A stretch of DNA of 64,000 nt from Snuella lapsa (lineage in GTDB: Bacteria > Bacteroidota > Bacteroidia > Flavobacteriales > Flavobacteriaceae), in the NCBI RefSeq assembly GCF_039539345.1, contig NZ_BAABCY010000035.1, positions 62,001 to 126,000 on the forward strand, read 5' to 3'. Of the stretch, positions 24,957-35,800 are shown one piece after another. The notes beneath the pieces were generated by a model that was not told the DNA's origin, did no database searches, and saw only the letters and a program-made list of their open reading frames with translations. Position 1 is the first letter of the stretch, and each line of letters begins with the position of its first letter. The position numbers and the translations under genes are program-made.

Positions 24957-26066
24957 GTGTTACAACTTCATGATAAATTTTTCAAACCATTTATCTCTGC
25001 AGAGAGTATAGATAAGGCTCTAGACCGTATGGTTGATAAAATAGCAGAGGATGTTGGTGATGAAATTCCGGTGTTTGTGGGTATTTTAAATGGATCGTTT
25101 ATGTTGGTAAGTGATTTTGTTAAAAAATATCCTAAGCCATGTGAGGTAACATTTATAAAGTTAGCTTCTTATGAAGGTGTAAAGTCTACCGAAGATATTC
25201 AACGTTTAATAGGTTTAACACAGGATTTAACAGGACGTACAGTTATTATTTTGGAAGATATTATAGACTCTGGAAACACGCTGGCGGAAGTACATCGTAT
25301 TTTTAAAAACGAAGCGGTTAAGACTTTAAAAATAGCAACGCTGTTTTACAAACCGGAAGCTTATAAAAAAGATTTTAAATTACATTATGTAGGTATTGAA
25401 ATTCCCGACAAATTTATTGTTGGTTACGGACTTGACTATGATGGGTTGGGAAGGGATTTGCCAGAAGTATATCAAATAAAAGAAACACAACACATGACAA
25501 ACTTAGTGCTATTTGGCCCTCCGGGAGCAGGTAAAGGAACACAAGCAGAATTTTTAAAAGAAAAATACAATTTAGTTCATATTTCTACTGGCGATGTTTT
25601 TAGATATAATATTAAGAATGAAACAGCCTTGGGAATGCTAGCTAAATCTTATATTGACAAAGGCGAATTGGTACCGGATCAGGTAACTATAGATATGTTG
25701 AATGCCGAAGTTGAAAAAAATGCAGATGCTAATGGTTTTATTTTTGACGGGTTTCCTCGTACCAATACACAAGCTCAGGCTTTAGATGCGTTGATGCAGA
25801 GTAAAGATTCTGAAATAAGCGCTATGGTTGCTTTGGAAGTTGAAGATGAAGTTTTGGTACAACGGTTACTTAAACGAGGTGAAACCAGTGGCAGAGCAGA
25901 TGATGCGGATGAATCCATTATTAGAAATAGAATCACGGAATACTACAATAAGACTGCTGTTTTAAAAGAATACTATTCAGCTCAAGATAAGTATTATGGA
26001 GTTGAGGGTGTTGGTAGTATAGAAGAAATTACCAAGCGTTTAAGTAGTGTGATTGACAGTTTATAA
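24957..26066 (+). CDS. hpt-adk: Fused hypoxanthine phosphoribosyltransferase - adenylate kinase
   Basis: This single 369-residue frame joins two purine enzymes. Residues 1-178 are a HPRT, with the PRPP loop ILEDIIDSGNT at 98-108 and the C-terminal VGYGLDYDGLGRDLPEVY. Residues 180-369 are an adenylate kinase, with P-loop GPPGAGKGT (187-195), DGFPRT and SGRADDADESIIRNR; it is the short type without a zinc LID. HPRT makes IMP/GMP from free bases, and adenylate kinase balances AMP, ADP and ATP. The start codon is GTG. The kinase part begins exactly at an internal ATG (25494, MTNLVLFGPP), which is where stand-alone adenylate kinases start, so an extra internal product is possible. There is no stop codon at the junction. 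Confidence 0.93.
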   Translation: MLQLHDKFFKPFISAESIDKALDRMVDKIAEDVGDEIPVFVGILNGSFMLVSDFVKKYPKPCEVTFIKLASYEGVKSTEDIQRLIGLTQDLTGRTVIILEDIIDSGNTLAEVHRIFKNEAVKTLKIATLFYKPEAYKKDFKLHYVGIEIPDKFIVGYGLDYDGLGRDLPEVYQIKETQHMTNLVLFGPPGAGKGTQAEFLKEKYNLVHISTGDVFRYNIKNETALGMLAKSYIDKGELVPDQVTIDMLNAEVEKNADANGFIFDGFPRTNTQAQALDALMQSKDSEISAMVALEVEDEVLVQRLLKRGETSGRADDADESIIRNRITEYYNKTAVLKEYYSAQDKYYGVEGVGSIEEITKRLSSVIDSL

Positions 26067-26139
26067 TATATAAAAGTATACACTACTTCGTTTTTCTATA
26101 ATTTAAGGTAAGCACTGAGGTTAAAAGTTTGCATTGACT

Positions 26140-26175
26140 ACTTTTAACTTTTAACTTGTCACTTTTAACTTTAAT
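26140..26175 (+). repeat. Heptamer tandem repeat abutting the obg start codon
   Basis: Five consecutive 7-bp units of the type ACTTTTA (units 1, 2 and 4 exact, 3 and 5 variant) run from 26140 to 26174 and end one base before the obg ATG. The reverse complement of the same heptamer forms a tandem array between rpsL and rpsG (61235-61260). Confidence 0.7.
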
Positions 26176-27174
26176 ATGACTGAAGGAAATTTTGTTGATT
26201 ATGTGAAAATGCATGTCAGCTCTGGAAAGGGAGGCAAAGGATCGGCGCATTTACACCGTGAAAAATATATAGCCAAAGGCGGTCCTGACGGAGGGGATGG
26301 TGGCCGAGGAGGGCATGTTATTATTCGTGGTAAATCCAACCTTTGGACATTACTGCATTTAAAGTTTAAAAGACATATTAAGGCGGGGCACGGTGAACAT
26401 GGCGGAAAGAGCAGAAGTACTGGAGCCGACGGCGGAGATGTGTATATTGATGTGCCCTTAGGTACCGTAGTGCGAGATACCGAGACCAACAATATTATCT
26501 TTGAAATTATCGAAGAAGGCGAAGAAAAGATTATTGCAGAAGGAGGAAAAGGTGGATTGGGGAACTGGAACTTTAAAACAGCAACCAATCAAACACCGCG
26601 GTATGCACAACCAGGGTTGCCTCTGGAAGAAAGGGATATTACATTAGAGTTAAAAGTATTGGCCGATGTTGGTTTGGTGGGCTTTCCCAATGCAGGTAAG
26701 TCAACGCTGTTGTCGGTAATAACATCTGCAAAGCCCAAAATTGCAGATTATGAATTTACAACACTTAAACCAAATTTAGGAATTGTAAAATACCGTGATT
26801 TTCAAACCTTTGTTATGGCAGATATCCCTGGAATTATAGAGGGAGCAGCCGAAGGTAAGGGACTTGGGTACTACTTTTTACGCCATATAGAACGTAATTC
26901 TGTATTATTGTTTTTAATTCCGGCCGATGCCGATGATATTAAAAAGCAGTACGATATTTTACTTGATGAATTAAGGCGCTATAATCCTGAGATGTTGGAT
27001 AAAGAGCGTATTATAGCCATCTCTAAATGCGATATGTTAGATGATGAGCTTAAAGTAGAATTGAAAGAGGAACTGGATAACGAACTACCAATTCCTTATG
27101 TATTTATATCCTCAGTGGCACAGCAAGGTATTACAGAACTTAAGGATATATTGTGGAAAATACTGAATAATTAG
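26176..27174 (+). CDS. obg: Obg family GTPase
   Basis: This 332-residue ribosome-assembly GTPase has the glycine-rich Obg fold in residues 1-158 (GGKGGKGS, GGPDGGDGGRGGHV, GGKGGLGN) and the G domain from about 160, with G1 GFPNAGKST (169-177), G2/G3 DYEFTTLKPNLG and DIPGIIEGAAEGKGLG, and G4 ISKCD. It lacks the C-terminal OCT domain found in some Obg proteins, as is usual for this group. It helps 50S subunit maturation and stress signalling. It follows hpt-adk by 109 bp, with a heptamer repeat right up to its start codon. Confidence 0.96.
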   Translation: MTEGNFVDYVKMHVSSGKGGKGSAHLHREKYIAKGGPDGGDGGRGGHVIIRGKSNLWTLLHLKFKRHIKAGHGEHGGKSRSTGADGGDVYIDVPLGTVVRDTETNNIIFEIIEEGEEKIIAEGGKGGLGNWNFKTATNQTPRYAQPGLPLEERDITLELKVLADVGLVGFPNAGKSTLLSVITSAKPKIADYEFTTLKPNLGIVKYRDFQTFVMADIPGIIEGAAEGKGLGYYFLRHIERNSVLLFLIPADADDIKKQYDILLDELRRYNPEMLDKERIIAISKCDMLDDELKVELKEELDNELPIPYVFISSVAQQGITELKDILWKILNN

Positions 27175-27243
27175 TTCTTATTTTTGTGTAAATAGAGCTT
27201 ACGAGTTGGAATAATTTTTGATTAACTTTATATAAAAAAGGTT

Positions 27244-27762
27244 ATGAAGTTATTAAAAGTTATTTTTTGCATGTTGGTAGTAGTATCATGTGCTCCTATT
27301 CGTGTTAGCTACGACTTCGATAAAACTGTCAATTTTAGCAAATACAAAACCTATAATTATTTTAGTGATATAGAATCGGGAATGAGCGTATTGGACACCA
27401 AACGTTTTTTAGATGCGATCGATTCTAATATGAAATCTAAGGGGTTTAGTTTATCTGAAACACCAGATTTTTTTATAGATATAAAAAGTAGCGCATATCA
27501 AGAGGCTCCGCGAAATACAGTGGGTGTAGGTTTGGGAGGAACTGGTCGTCATGTAGGAGGAGGTATTTCCATAGGGTTGCCAATAGGTCAGGGTAATATG
27601 AGTCGCCGTATAATAATAGATTTTGTGGATAAAGAGGGGGTTGGTCTTTTTTGGCAAGCAGTTAGTGAGGCCAACTTTAATCCTAATGCCTCACCAGAAG
27701 AACGCGAGAACCGTTTAAGAGCCATAGCAGAAAAAATACTTGGCTCATATCCACCCAAATAA
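27244..27762 (+). CDS. DUF4136 lipoprotein
   Basis: This 172-residue envelope lipoprotein has a signal sequence MKLLKVIFCMLVVVSC with lipobox VVSC (lipidated Cys16). The body follows the DUF4136 layout: a YDFDKTVNFSKYKTYNYFSD start, a glycine-rich middle (GVGLGGTGRHVGGG) and a C-terminal PEERENRLRAIAEKILGSYPP. The function of the family is unknown. A possible box TAACTTTA lies upstream. It is convergent with the M64 peptidase gene, with only 4 bp between the stop codons. Confidence 0.85.
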   Translation: MKLLKVIFCMLVVVSCAPIRVSYDFDKTVNFSKYKTYNYFSDIESGMSVLDTKRFLDAIDSNMKSKGFSLSETPDFFIDIKSSAYQEAPRNTVGVGLGGTGRHVGGGISIGLPIGQGNMSRRIIIDFVDKEGVGLFWQAVSEANFNPNASPEERENRLRAIAEKILGSYPPK

Positions 27763-27766
27763 TGGA

Positions 27767-29185
27767 TTACATTTTGACAAGGCGTTTACTTGCAATTCTA
27801 ATGTTATCGGCATAAAAATTAGCAATATATGTCCCTTGGCTTAAATGTTGAATGTCTAATTCTAGAGGAGATAGTGTGGTAAGGTTGAGGCTTTTTATTT
27901 TTTTACCATCTAAGCTCATGAGTTCTACCTTTAAGCTGATATTGCTTTGGCTCTCTAGTTTTATATAAGCAATTGTATTAGTTGGATTTGGATATAATGC
28001 AATACTCAAATCATTGATTATACTACTTATTGAGGTTAGACCGAGAGAAGAATTATCAATATTCCAATGTATAACCTGTATGTGTGTTGTGTTGTGGTTA
28101 TCTACCCTTAAAAGCGAAGTTGCATCGTGAACCACAACAGTTAGGTTGTTGATGCCGTTATTCAAATCGGACTCCAGAATACTTATCTCGTCGACATTTG
28201 TAGCGAATTCGTTTGAATTTAATGTCCATGTTGTTTCTAAAGTATTTGGGATGGTATGAATCAAATCCAATTGAAAATCAATTGGGAAAGAAGGACTTTC
28301 AATAGATGCATTATTGGGGGAATAATCATCAATAGGTAAAATGAGGCTGTGTATTTTTTCAACAATCCCTTCTTTGCAAACGGAACAAAAAGACTGGTCT
28401 GTTTTTTCCATAATGCAATCTTGATGGGGCTTATACCAGTCTTTAGCTAAACCTTCATGATCATAGTACTGGTAAATTCCAACACCGTTATCGTACAGCC
28501 AGTTTTTCCATTTTATTAAATCTGGGTCTGTTTCCTGTGTCATGTTGATAGCCTCACCTGCTAACAAGTCGCCAGGATAATATTCGTCTTTTAGGTCGAA
28601 TAGTGAATGCCCCAATTCATGCATGATAACATTGGTACCCCAATAGCCTGTATATGCCATAGGGAATTCACCTCCACTACCACCGTAGTCATCAGAATTG
28701 ACTAAAATTAATGCTTGGTCGTATGTTGGGAAATTATTAGCTAAAACAGTATTTATTTTTGCTTCTGTATTATTGGCACTGTTGCCATCAATTTCATAGT
28801 ACAATCGTCTATGTAAACCAAAGGAATCGTAAGTGGCATTAAAGTAGGTGTCGACATAAGTTGGTGTTAGTTCTGTTTCATCAATGTCTGTAGCTGTTGC
28901 GGGATGATCAGCACCACTTTCATTCGAGGGTATTTTTATTGCATATACATTAAAGTAATTGGCATATTCTGAAAATGGAGATTCATTAAACATACCGTTG
29001 GTGAAGCTAGTTGCATCTGTAATAAATTGTGTTAATTCACTCTCTTGATAGCCTTCACTTAAGATAACGAGGTTAATTCGTTTATCATCATCTCCAGATA
29101 TTTTAATAGCTTCCACATCGAAAGTTTGAGAAAAACCAAGTTGCAAATAAAGCAAAGAAAGAGCTATTATTGTTATTTGCTTCAT
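27767..29185 (-). CDS. Peptidase M64 (IgA peptidase-like) with T9SS sorting domain
   Basis: This 472-residue secreted zinc metallopeptidase has a signal peptide (residues 1-20) and the M64 active site HELGH at 189-193, followed by DEY at 200-202 (HExxHx6DEY), typical of the family. Two cysteines in a CIMEK...CSVCK segment probably form disulfides. The C-terminal 80 residues are a T9SS sorting domain beginning SIALYPNPTNT and ending IASKRLVKM, so the enzyme is exported across the outer membrane. Some M64 enzymes cleave immunoglobulin A; here extracellular protein digestion is the more likely role. Its start overlaps the stop of the upstream lipoprotein gene (ATGA). Confidence 0.88.
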   Translation of the reverse strand: MKQITIIALSLLYLQLGFSQTFDVEAIKISGDDDKRINLVILSEGYQESELTQFITDATSFTNGMFNESPFSEYANYFNVYAIKIPSNESGADHPATATDIDETELTPTYVDTYFNATYDSFGLHRRLYYEIDGNSANNTEAKINTVLANNFPTYDQALILVNSDDYGGSGGEFPMAYTGYWGTNVIMHELGHSLFDLKDEYYPGDLLAGEAINMTQETDPDLIKWKNWLYDNGVGIYQYYDHEGLAKDWYKPHQDCIMEKTDQSFCSVCKEGIVEKIHSLILPIDDYSPNNASIESPSFPIDFQLDLIHTIPNTLETTWTLNSNEFATNVDEISILESDLNNGINNLTVVVHDATSLLRVDNHNTTHIQVIHWNIDNSSLGLTSISSIINDLSIALYPNPTNTIAYIKLESQSNISLKVELMSLDGKKIKSLNLTTLSPLELDIQHLSQGTYIANFYADNIRIASKRLVKM

Positions 29186-29691
29186 ATGGAGTCTAAGTTT
29201 GTGGTTATGAGCGTGTGCTCTTCCTTTTCTGATAAGGAAATCTCAGTAATTATGATGGATTTGGTACGAGGGTCAATTTGTAAGCGTAATGAAAAAGGGG
29301 CTCTATTGAGTTCCTCTATTTTTCTCCCAAATGATTTGTCATCATTTAGATATTCTATTGATTTAATCAACGGGTTTTTTATAATAGTATAATGTAACTT
29401 GTTACCATTTTTGTCTAATTGAATACATTTTAAGTCGCCAGGCGCCCCTGTTTTAATATATTCTTCACTTTGTTTTTTAAGTTTGCCTTCGGTTACTATT
29501 TTATTAACAAACTGAACAGTTTTTGTGTCATCTGAATTTTTTTTAATGACATAGTTTAAAAAGATGAGCCTGGGAGGGAAGCTTGTATTATTAACATTAA
29601 GTATCGCATTTTGTTTTGAAGCACAAGCTATGGTTGATACTGCAATCAGTATCAAAATAATCTTGAATATAGACAATATACTGGTCTTCAA
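29182..29691 (-). CDS. Putative lipoprotein of unknown function
   Basis: This 169-residue protein has a signal sequence ending STIAC (Cys23), an imperfect lipobox (Thr at -3). The rest is soluble with alternating charged residues, and I recognise no family. Its stop overlaps the M64 peptidase start by 4 nt (ATGA), so the two are translationally coupled and may work together at the surface, for example as chaperone, inhibitor or anchor (inference). Confidence 0.6.
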   Translation of the reverse strand: MKTSILSIFKIILILIAVSTIACASKQNAILNVNNTSFPPRLIFLNYVIKKNSDDTKTVQFVNKIVTEGKLKKQSEEYIKTGAPGDLKCIQLDKNGNKLHYTIIKNPLIKSIEYLNDDKSFGRKIEELNRAPFSLRLQIDPRTKSIIITEISLSEKEEHTLITTNLDSI

Positions 29692-29761
29692 TTTGGGAAT
29701 AATTTACTGCTTGGTAAAGTTAATAATAAAAGTATTCCTTTTTTGCCCCAAAAATAGAATA

Positions 29762-29783
29762 AACCTTAGGTTTCTTAAAGGTT
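29762..29783 (-). terminator. Weak hairpin after the A2M gene
   Basis: AACCTT (29762-29767) and AAGGTT (29778-29783) form a 6-bp stem 38 bp past the alpha-2-macroglobulin stop codon, followed on the minus strand by a T-rich run. The stem is short. Confidence 0.3.
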
Positions 29784-29820
29784 CTCATTGACAGCAATAA
29801 TAATTACTAAAATATCCTGT

Positions 29821-32800
29821 TTAATCAAGACTGTTAACAATAATCCTTTTTCCTTGACTATGGCTACTAAATTCGGGAGCGTACATACTCTGGATGGAGG
29901 TTATTCCATTGCTCATATTGCCTGCATTGTTAACGCGCAGATCGTATTCGAATACAAAAATACCTTTAGGCAAGTAATCGAAGAAGAAATTAGTAGCAGC
30001 ATCCTTAGTACTTTCATAATACCCTAGACCATCTTGCCATTTGTATTGGGAAAGTACATTTACGGGCTCGAGGCCGCTGGCTCGCATATCCTTCATATGA
30101 ACAAATTCCATGGATCTGTCATTTTGAAGTGTGATGCGAACAGTAATTAAGTCACCTATCTTCAAAGGAGTTTCTTTAGTAATTTCGGTAAGAGATTCCC
30201 CTTTGTCTGTATAGGTTTTGAGAAATAGTTCCTTATTGAGTTTTAACTGTGTTTCTGCAGTGCTTATTTTGTCTAGATCTTCAAAATACTGCCAGTACAA
30301 GGCTCCCCAAGCAATACCATTTCCCTTTTTGGTAAGAGTTACAGTTCCCATATTGGGTTTGATTTCGGAAGTATTCCAGCTGGTTTTGTAATATCCGGTT
30401 CCAGCCTCAACTTTTACACTTTCCAGTTTTGATGGATCTATTTTTTGATCGCCAATTGTAACGTCAACCATTTCGGTTACATTTAGCCAGTCGCTGCCCT
30501 GAAGTAATAGCGCATAGATGGCATCTGTTGTGGCTTTCGTAGTTTTCCAGCGATTGGTTTGCTTATTCTTAAGCAGCCATATTTTTAGATTGTCTATAGT
30601 TTCCGTATTGTTTTCAATTTCTGAAAAGGTTTCAATCAATAGCGCTTGCGTTTCAATAGGTGCTTGATACCAGAACCAAGAACTGCTGTTCTCTTTCCAG
30701 TACATACCTAGTTCATCTGAAGTAATGCTCGTTTCTTTTAGGGATCTTAAAATTTTTGAAGCTGTTAGTTTGTCGTCCATTCTGTTTGTGATTAAGGCCA
30801 TTAAACCTTTGGCGTATAATGAACGGGATAACCAATAATTTTGGATTTGTGAAAGGTAGTATTTTGAAATCTCCCTTACTTCTTTCGATTTTTTTATTTT
30901 AGGGAAAAAACTGCGCATATATAGGTAATGCAGTTGTGTATAACTTAAATGGTCTTTGGTTAAATCTACTTTGGCGTTGTATTTCCTAATGTTTTTGTAT
31001 TCCCTAACAAATTCGGCATCCAAGTAGTTGATAGCTTTTTCAATAATTTCAGACATAGTGTTGGCATTCGATGTAACTCCTAGTTTAAGTAAATGTCCGT
31101 AACCTGTAATGATATGCTGGGTGATGTATCGGTTTTCCCTGCCTCCTTGAAACCAAGGCCAGGCGCCGGAAGCCATTTGATTGTTCTTTAATTTACGGAG
31201 GGCTGATTCTAGTTCGTTATGCATTTTATTCAGATCGAATAATAAGGCAATTCGTTTTTTCTGTTCTGTTTCGCTTTGCGCATCCCGTAACCAAGGGGTT
31301 TCCTGTATTAAAAGTTGTTTTAACTCCTGATTCTTCTCAAGGTTGCTAATTAATACATCTTGGGTGGCCCATTGCTTGAATACATCTTGAATTTTGGGAT
31401 TGCTGTTTGCTATATGACTGGCAAGGGCATTGGCATAGTAACGTGAAAAGGTTTGCTCGTTACAGTCATACGGGTATTCCATTAAATAGGGAAGTGCTTG
31501 TACTGCATGCCATGCTGGATTAGAAGTCATTTCCAGGGTAAGTTTATGGTGTTTAAGCGTTGATGAGGTATTGGTTTTGAGCTTGTCCAGAGTAAAGGTT
31601 CTGGCTTCATTGCTTTTTATCCACATGGGCAAGGTTTCGGTTACGAGCATGCGATTGGTAAGTACGGGTAAAATATTTTGCTCACCATCACTAAAATTAC
31701 CTGACTTGGCAATTACTTTGTATTGCACTACTTGTATATTGTCTGGGATAGTTAATTGCCAGGCGATTTGGGTGTTGTCTTTTGCTGTAACTGAAAAGGT
31801 TTTGTTATTTGTAATATTTTTCAGTTTGGCATCTATAGGCTCACCAGAAAGCGCATCGAACAGCAGTAAAGTTGCATGGCCAGACAGGGTTTTGTCTGTT
31901 AGGTTTGTAATTTTGGAACTAATGCTTATTTGATCTCCTTGACGTAAAAAACGCGGTGCATTAGGAATTACCATAAGCTCTTTTTGTGTAACTGTAGTTA
32001 GAGCTTTCATGCTGCTTTCTAAGGTTTTTGTATGGGCCAGTAATTGCAGTTTCCATTGGGTGAGTGCCTCGGGTGTAGTAAAGCTAAAACTAACATTGCC
32101 GTTTTCATCGGTGTGTAACTGTGGAAAGAAAAAAGCGGTCTCTTTCAGGTTTTTACGGATTTGAACATTGTTGAAGTCTGGTGTGTCTTTAATGTTTTTG
32201 CTATTTATGGAATCTTTAACTACTTCTATGCCAGTAACCTTTCCTGATAAAGGAAGTGAAGCATCTTCTTCCTCAAGAATAGCCTCAGCTTGTACAGAAG
32301 TGACAGCTCCCACTACTGTACTTTTTCGTTGTGCGCCATACCCAACAACGACAACTTCTTCAAGACTATGATTGTCTTCAACCAAAGAAATATTAAAATG
32401 GTTATTATTACCTACTTTAATTTCCTGCGTACTATAGCCTATATAGCTAATTTGAAGTTTGTCATTTTTATTGGCTTTAATAGAGAAGTTGCCATCAAAA
32501 TCTGTTGTGGTTCCAGCGGTACTACCTATTACCAATACATTAACACCAGGAAAGGGGTTTCCATTTTCATCGTAAATACTACCTGAAACGTAGCCTTCTT
32601 TAATTTTGGAATCAAAGGTTGATTTAACATTTATTTTAAGGGAGTTTAAGTAACGCTTGTAAGTCCAATAATTATTGTTAAAGCTAAATCCAAACCAATT
32701 CAGTTCATCATACAGTTGTAGTGGATAGCTAAAAACAGGATGAAAGTCATACACTCTAAAACGATGTGTTCCGAAACTTTGTCTGGCATTACTTCTATAA

Positions 32801-35800
32801 TATGAATAGTAGATAGGTTTGTAAATGGGGTTAAAGTTCCAGTTGTGGAATTTGAATTGATCCAATGAGGCATCATACATACTAGCTAATAGTTCTGCAC
32901 TTACTTTATTTCCCTGAGGTCCTTTAATTTTAAAACGCCACGTTTCATCTTGACCGAGTTGCAATTTGTCACGAAACGTTAGGGTTTCAATTTCTAATTC
33001 GGTTTTAGGGTGGGGCACGGAAATAGCTTGTGTGCCGGATTGAAAATCGTTAAATGCTGAAAAACTGTAATGGACGACAAAGCCTCCAATATCTTGATTG
33101 GTAACAGGAACACTTATAGATTTCTTATTGTTGTTTAATTGAATAATATCTGTTTTTACGGTCTTACGATCTTTTTCAACGTTAACGGTAACAATTAAAT
33201 TATCAGCAGCTGATGCAAGTGTTATTATCGCCGTATCACCGACTTTGTAATTTGATTTGTCGGTAGTGATACTAAACAATTGCTGATCGGCTAAGGTTTC
33301 ATCGGTGTTGGCGTAGAGTGTGGTTTTTATCTCATCTTTAACCTCTTGTCCAAAACGATCATTACTTTTAAGAGTTATAATATATTTACCTGAAACCCAT
33401 TTTTTGAGTTTACCTAATTTTATTTCTTTGGAATTCTTGGTGTCAAATTCAGTTTCAAAAACCAGATTGCCTTTTTCCCAGTTTTCGGGTTTGTGCTCGT
33501 TATTATAAGCATCGTGGGGGAATAGTTTTTTAAAGGTGTCTTTAGATATTTCCTGATAGTCGGGAGCTTGCCAGGGGCGCTGCCTCAATACTGTTTCAGG
33601 TCCTTTTAATTTGTATATTTTAACAGAACCTTTGGCTGGGACAAATTCGCCGTTAAGATTTTTGGTGTCTATGCTTAGGGTATGATCCTTTTTTGTTTTG
33701 TCTAGTACACTATCTACAGATAGTGCTGCAACTAGAGTATGATAGCCAACTTTAACAATAGTCGTGGTGCTTCTCGTCTCTCCATTAAGATCGGTAACGT
33801 TGGCTGTAATCTCATAATTAAAAATCGGCAGGCTGCTTTTGTCGACACTTTGGTCGGGAAGGGCTTTAAATTTAATTTCATATTCCCCTTTATTGTTGGT
33901 TGTTGTTTCTCCATGGCTTATTTCCTGTGGTTCACTGGAAAACCAAGGGCAATTCCAAAAATACCATCGGGGATATTGTACTTTTCTGTGCACACGATAT
34001 ACTACTTTGGCATTGGTAATCGTGCTACCTGCATAAGCTAAGGCGCTACCCTTTACGGTGACTGTATCGTTTGCTTTAAAGGTTTCGGTTACTTGATCGA
34101 ATTTTGTTTCAAATTTAGGGCGCTTGTATTCCTCAACAGAGAAATAATGGCGATCACGTATGGTGCCTCTGGTTGCATAGATTTCAATGTAGTATTGCCC
34201 ATTTAGCCCGGTGTTGGGAAGTATGAATTCACCAGCAACAGAACCATATTCGTTTGACTCAAAATCAAGTTCAGAAATCATTTCCCCGTTAGCATTGTAT
34301 AGGGAGGTAAAAATGGTTTCGTTTAAAACAGGACTGGATCTTTCTTTATCCTTTTTTATGATAATCCCCTTAAAATATACGGTTTGACCAGGGCGGTAAA
34401 TACTCCTGTCTGTAAATAAAAAGCTTTTATAGGAGGTTTTTTCTTTAGGCGTATTGTAATATGGGTTTACATAAAAGTTGCCAAAATAGGCAACGTCTTT
34501 TCCATGGTTTACTTTAGCCGCGATGTTGTACCTGTCCTTATTTTTTACGATTTTAATCTCTCCATTGTTATTTGTGGTGAAATTTTCATATTGAGTACTT
34601 CTGCTATTGTTTTCCTTGAAACTTAGTTCAACCAGAGCATTTTTTATTGGAGCCCCATTATTTCTATCAATTATTTGGAAGATCTTATGTCTTCTGTTTT
34701 CGAATTCAACTAAAGCTAGGTTAGTAACCTGAATATTACTAAAAGCAAAGGATTCTTCATTATTTTTAATAGTTGTAAGGATCAAGTATATACCATTGTT
34801 AAGTTTTGGTATTACAATTTCGGTAGTATGGCTCTGGAAGTCATTTTCGTTGCGAAGCTTACTGTACCATTGGGTTGTAGCTTCCAATTTTTTTATAAAG
34901 GCCAATTGCTCATCTTTTCTATAGATTTTATTGAATTTTTCAAATTCCTTTTTACTTATGTTAAAAACTGTAAAGTTTAGTGAGTCTAAATTTTTATACC
35001 TTACCAACAAACGTCCGTGTTGTTGAACGGGAAGAAAGGCTTCTGTAGTAATTTGAACAGTTTGCTGTCCGATTTGCTGTTTTAAAATAGCGCATTTTTC
35101 GGCTGCCCTGCTCTTAGGAAATTTTGAAATAACAGTATTACAAATATCATAGGCTTCTTTAGCCTTCCATCGAAGGGTTTCATTCGTTTGGGGATTGTAT
35201 TCCTGACTTTTGCCAAAATATAAAGATGCGATTTCAAAATTGTATAACCCTGAGGCTTCATGCTGTTTTATATTTTGAGCTTCTGCTTTGAGCGTTTCTG
35301 TTAAAATGGTCCCACTATTCTTAAATGTAGCATGCTCCTTTACAAATTTTAAGCGTTCAATATTAATTTCGGTCAGACCAAAAAGTGATGTGTCTTTTAA
35401 ATGGAATTTTATAAGGTTTTGATAGATTTTTAAAGCATGTAATTGAAGGGAAGTTGTATCTTTAGAATTGATAGTTAACAAGGAAAATGTCTTGGAATCG
35501 CCTAATAGATCGGGGTTGTCAATTTCAAATTTATAGGCGGGCTTTGTAATACTGTTTTCGTTGGTTTTATAGAATTCTAAGGCATTATGACTTAAAAAAT
35601 CGTAAAGTGTTGGTCTATAAATTTTAGAGTCCTTTTGGGTTTCGAGTATAGCATCGTAGGTCTCTAAAGGTTCTAATTGAAGTAAAAGCCCGTTTTGTAA
35701 TGCGTTTTGGTAATGCCTATGGATGGTTTCAAATAATGTTTGCAGATCCCAGGTTCTAAAATCGTCTGTAGTTGTTTCAATTTTGGTGCGGTTATAGAAT

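Noticed and set aside
32215..32600. Frameshift or misassembly joining a SusC gene to the A2M gene
   Set aside because: The reading frame is continuous on both sides of the insert, and A2M landmarks (MG2 segment before, thioester domain after) are intact, so a true in-frame insertion fits better than an assembly error.
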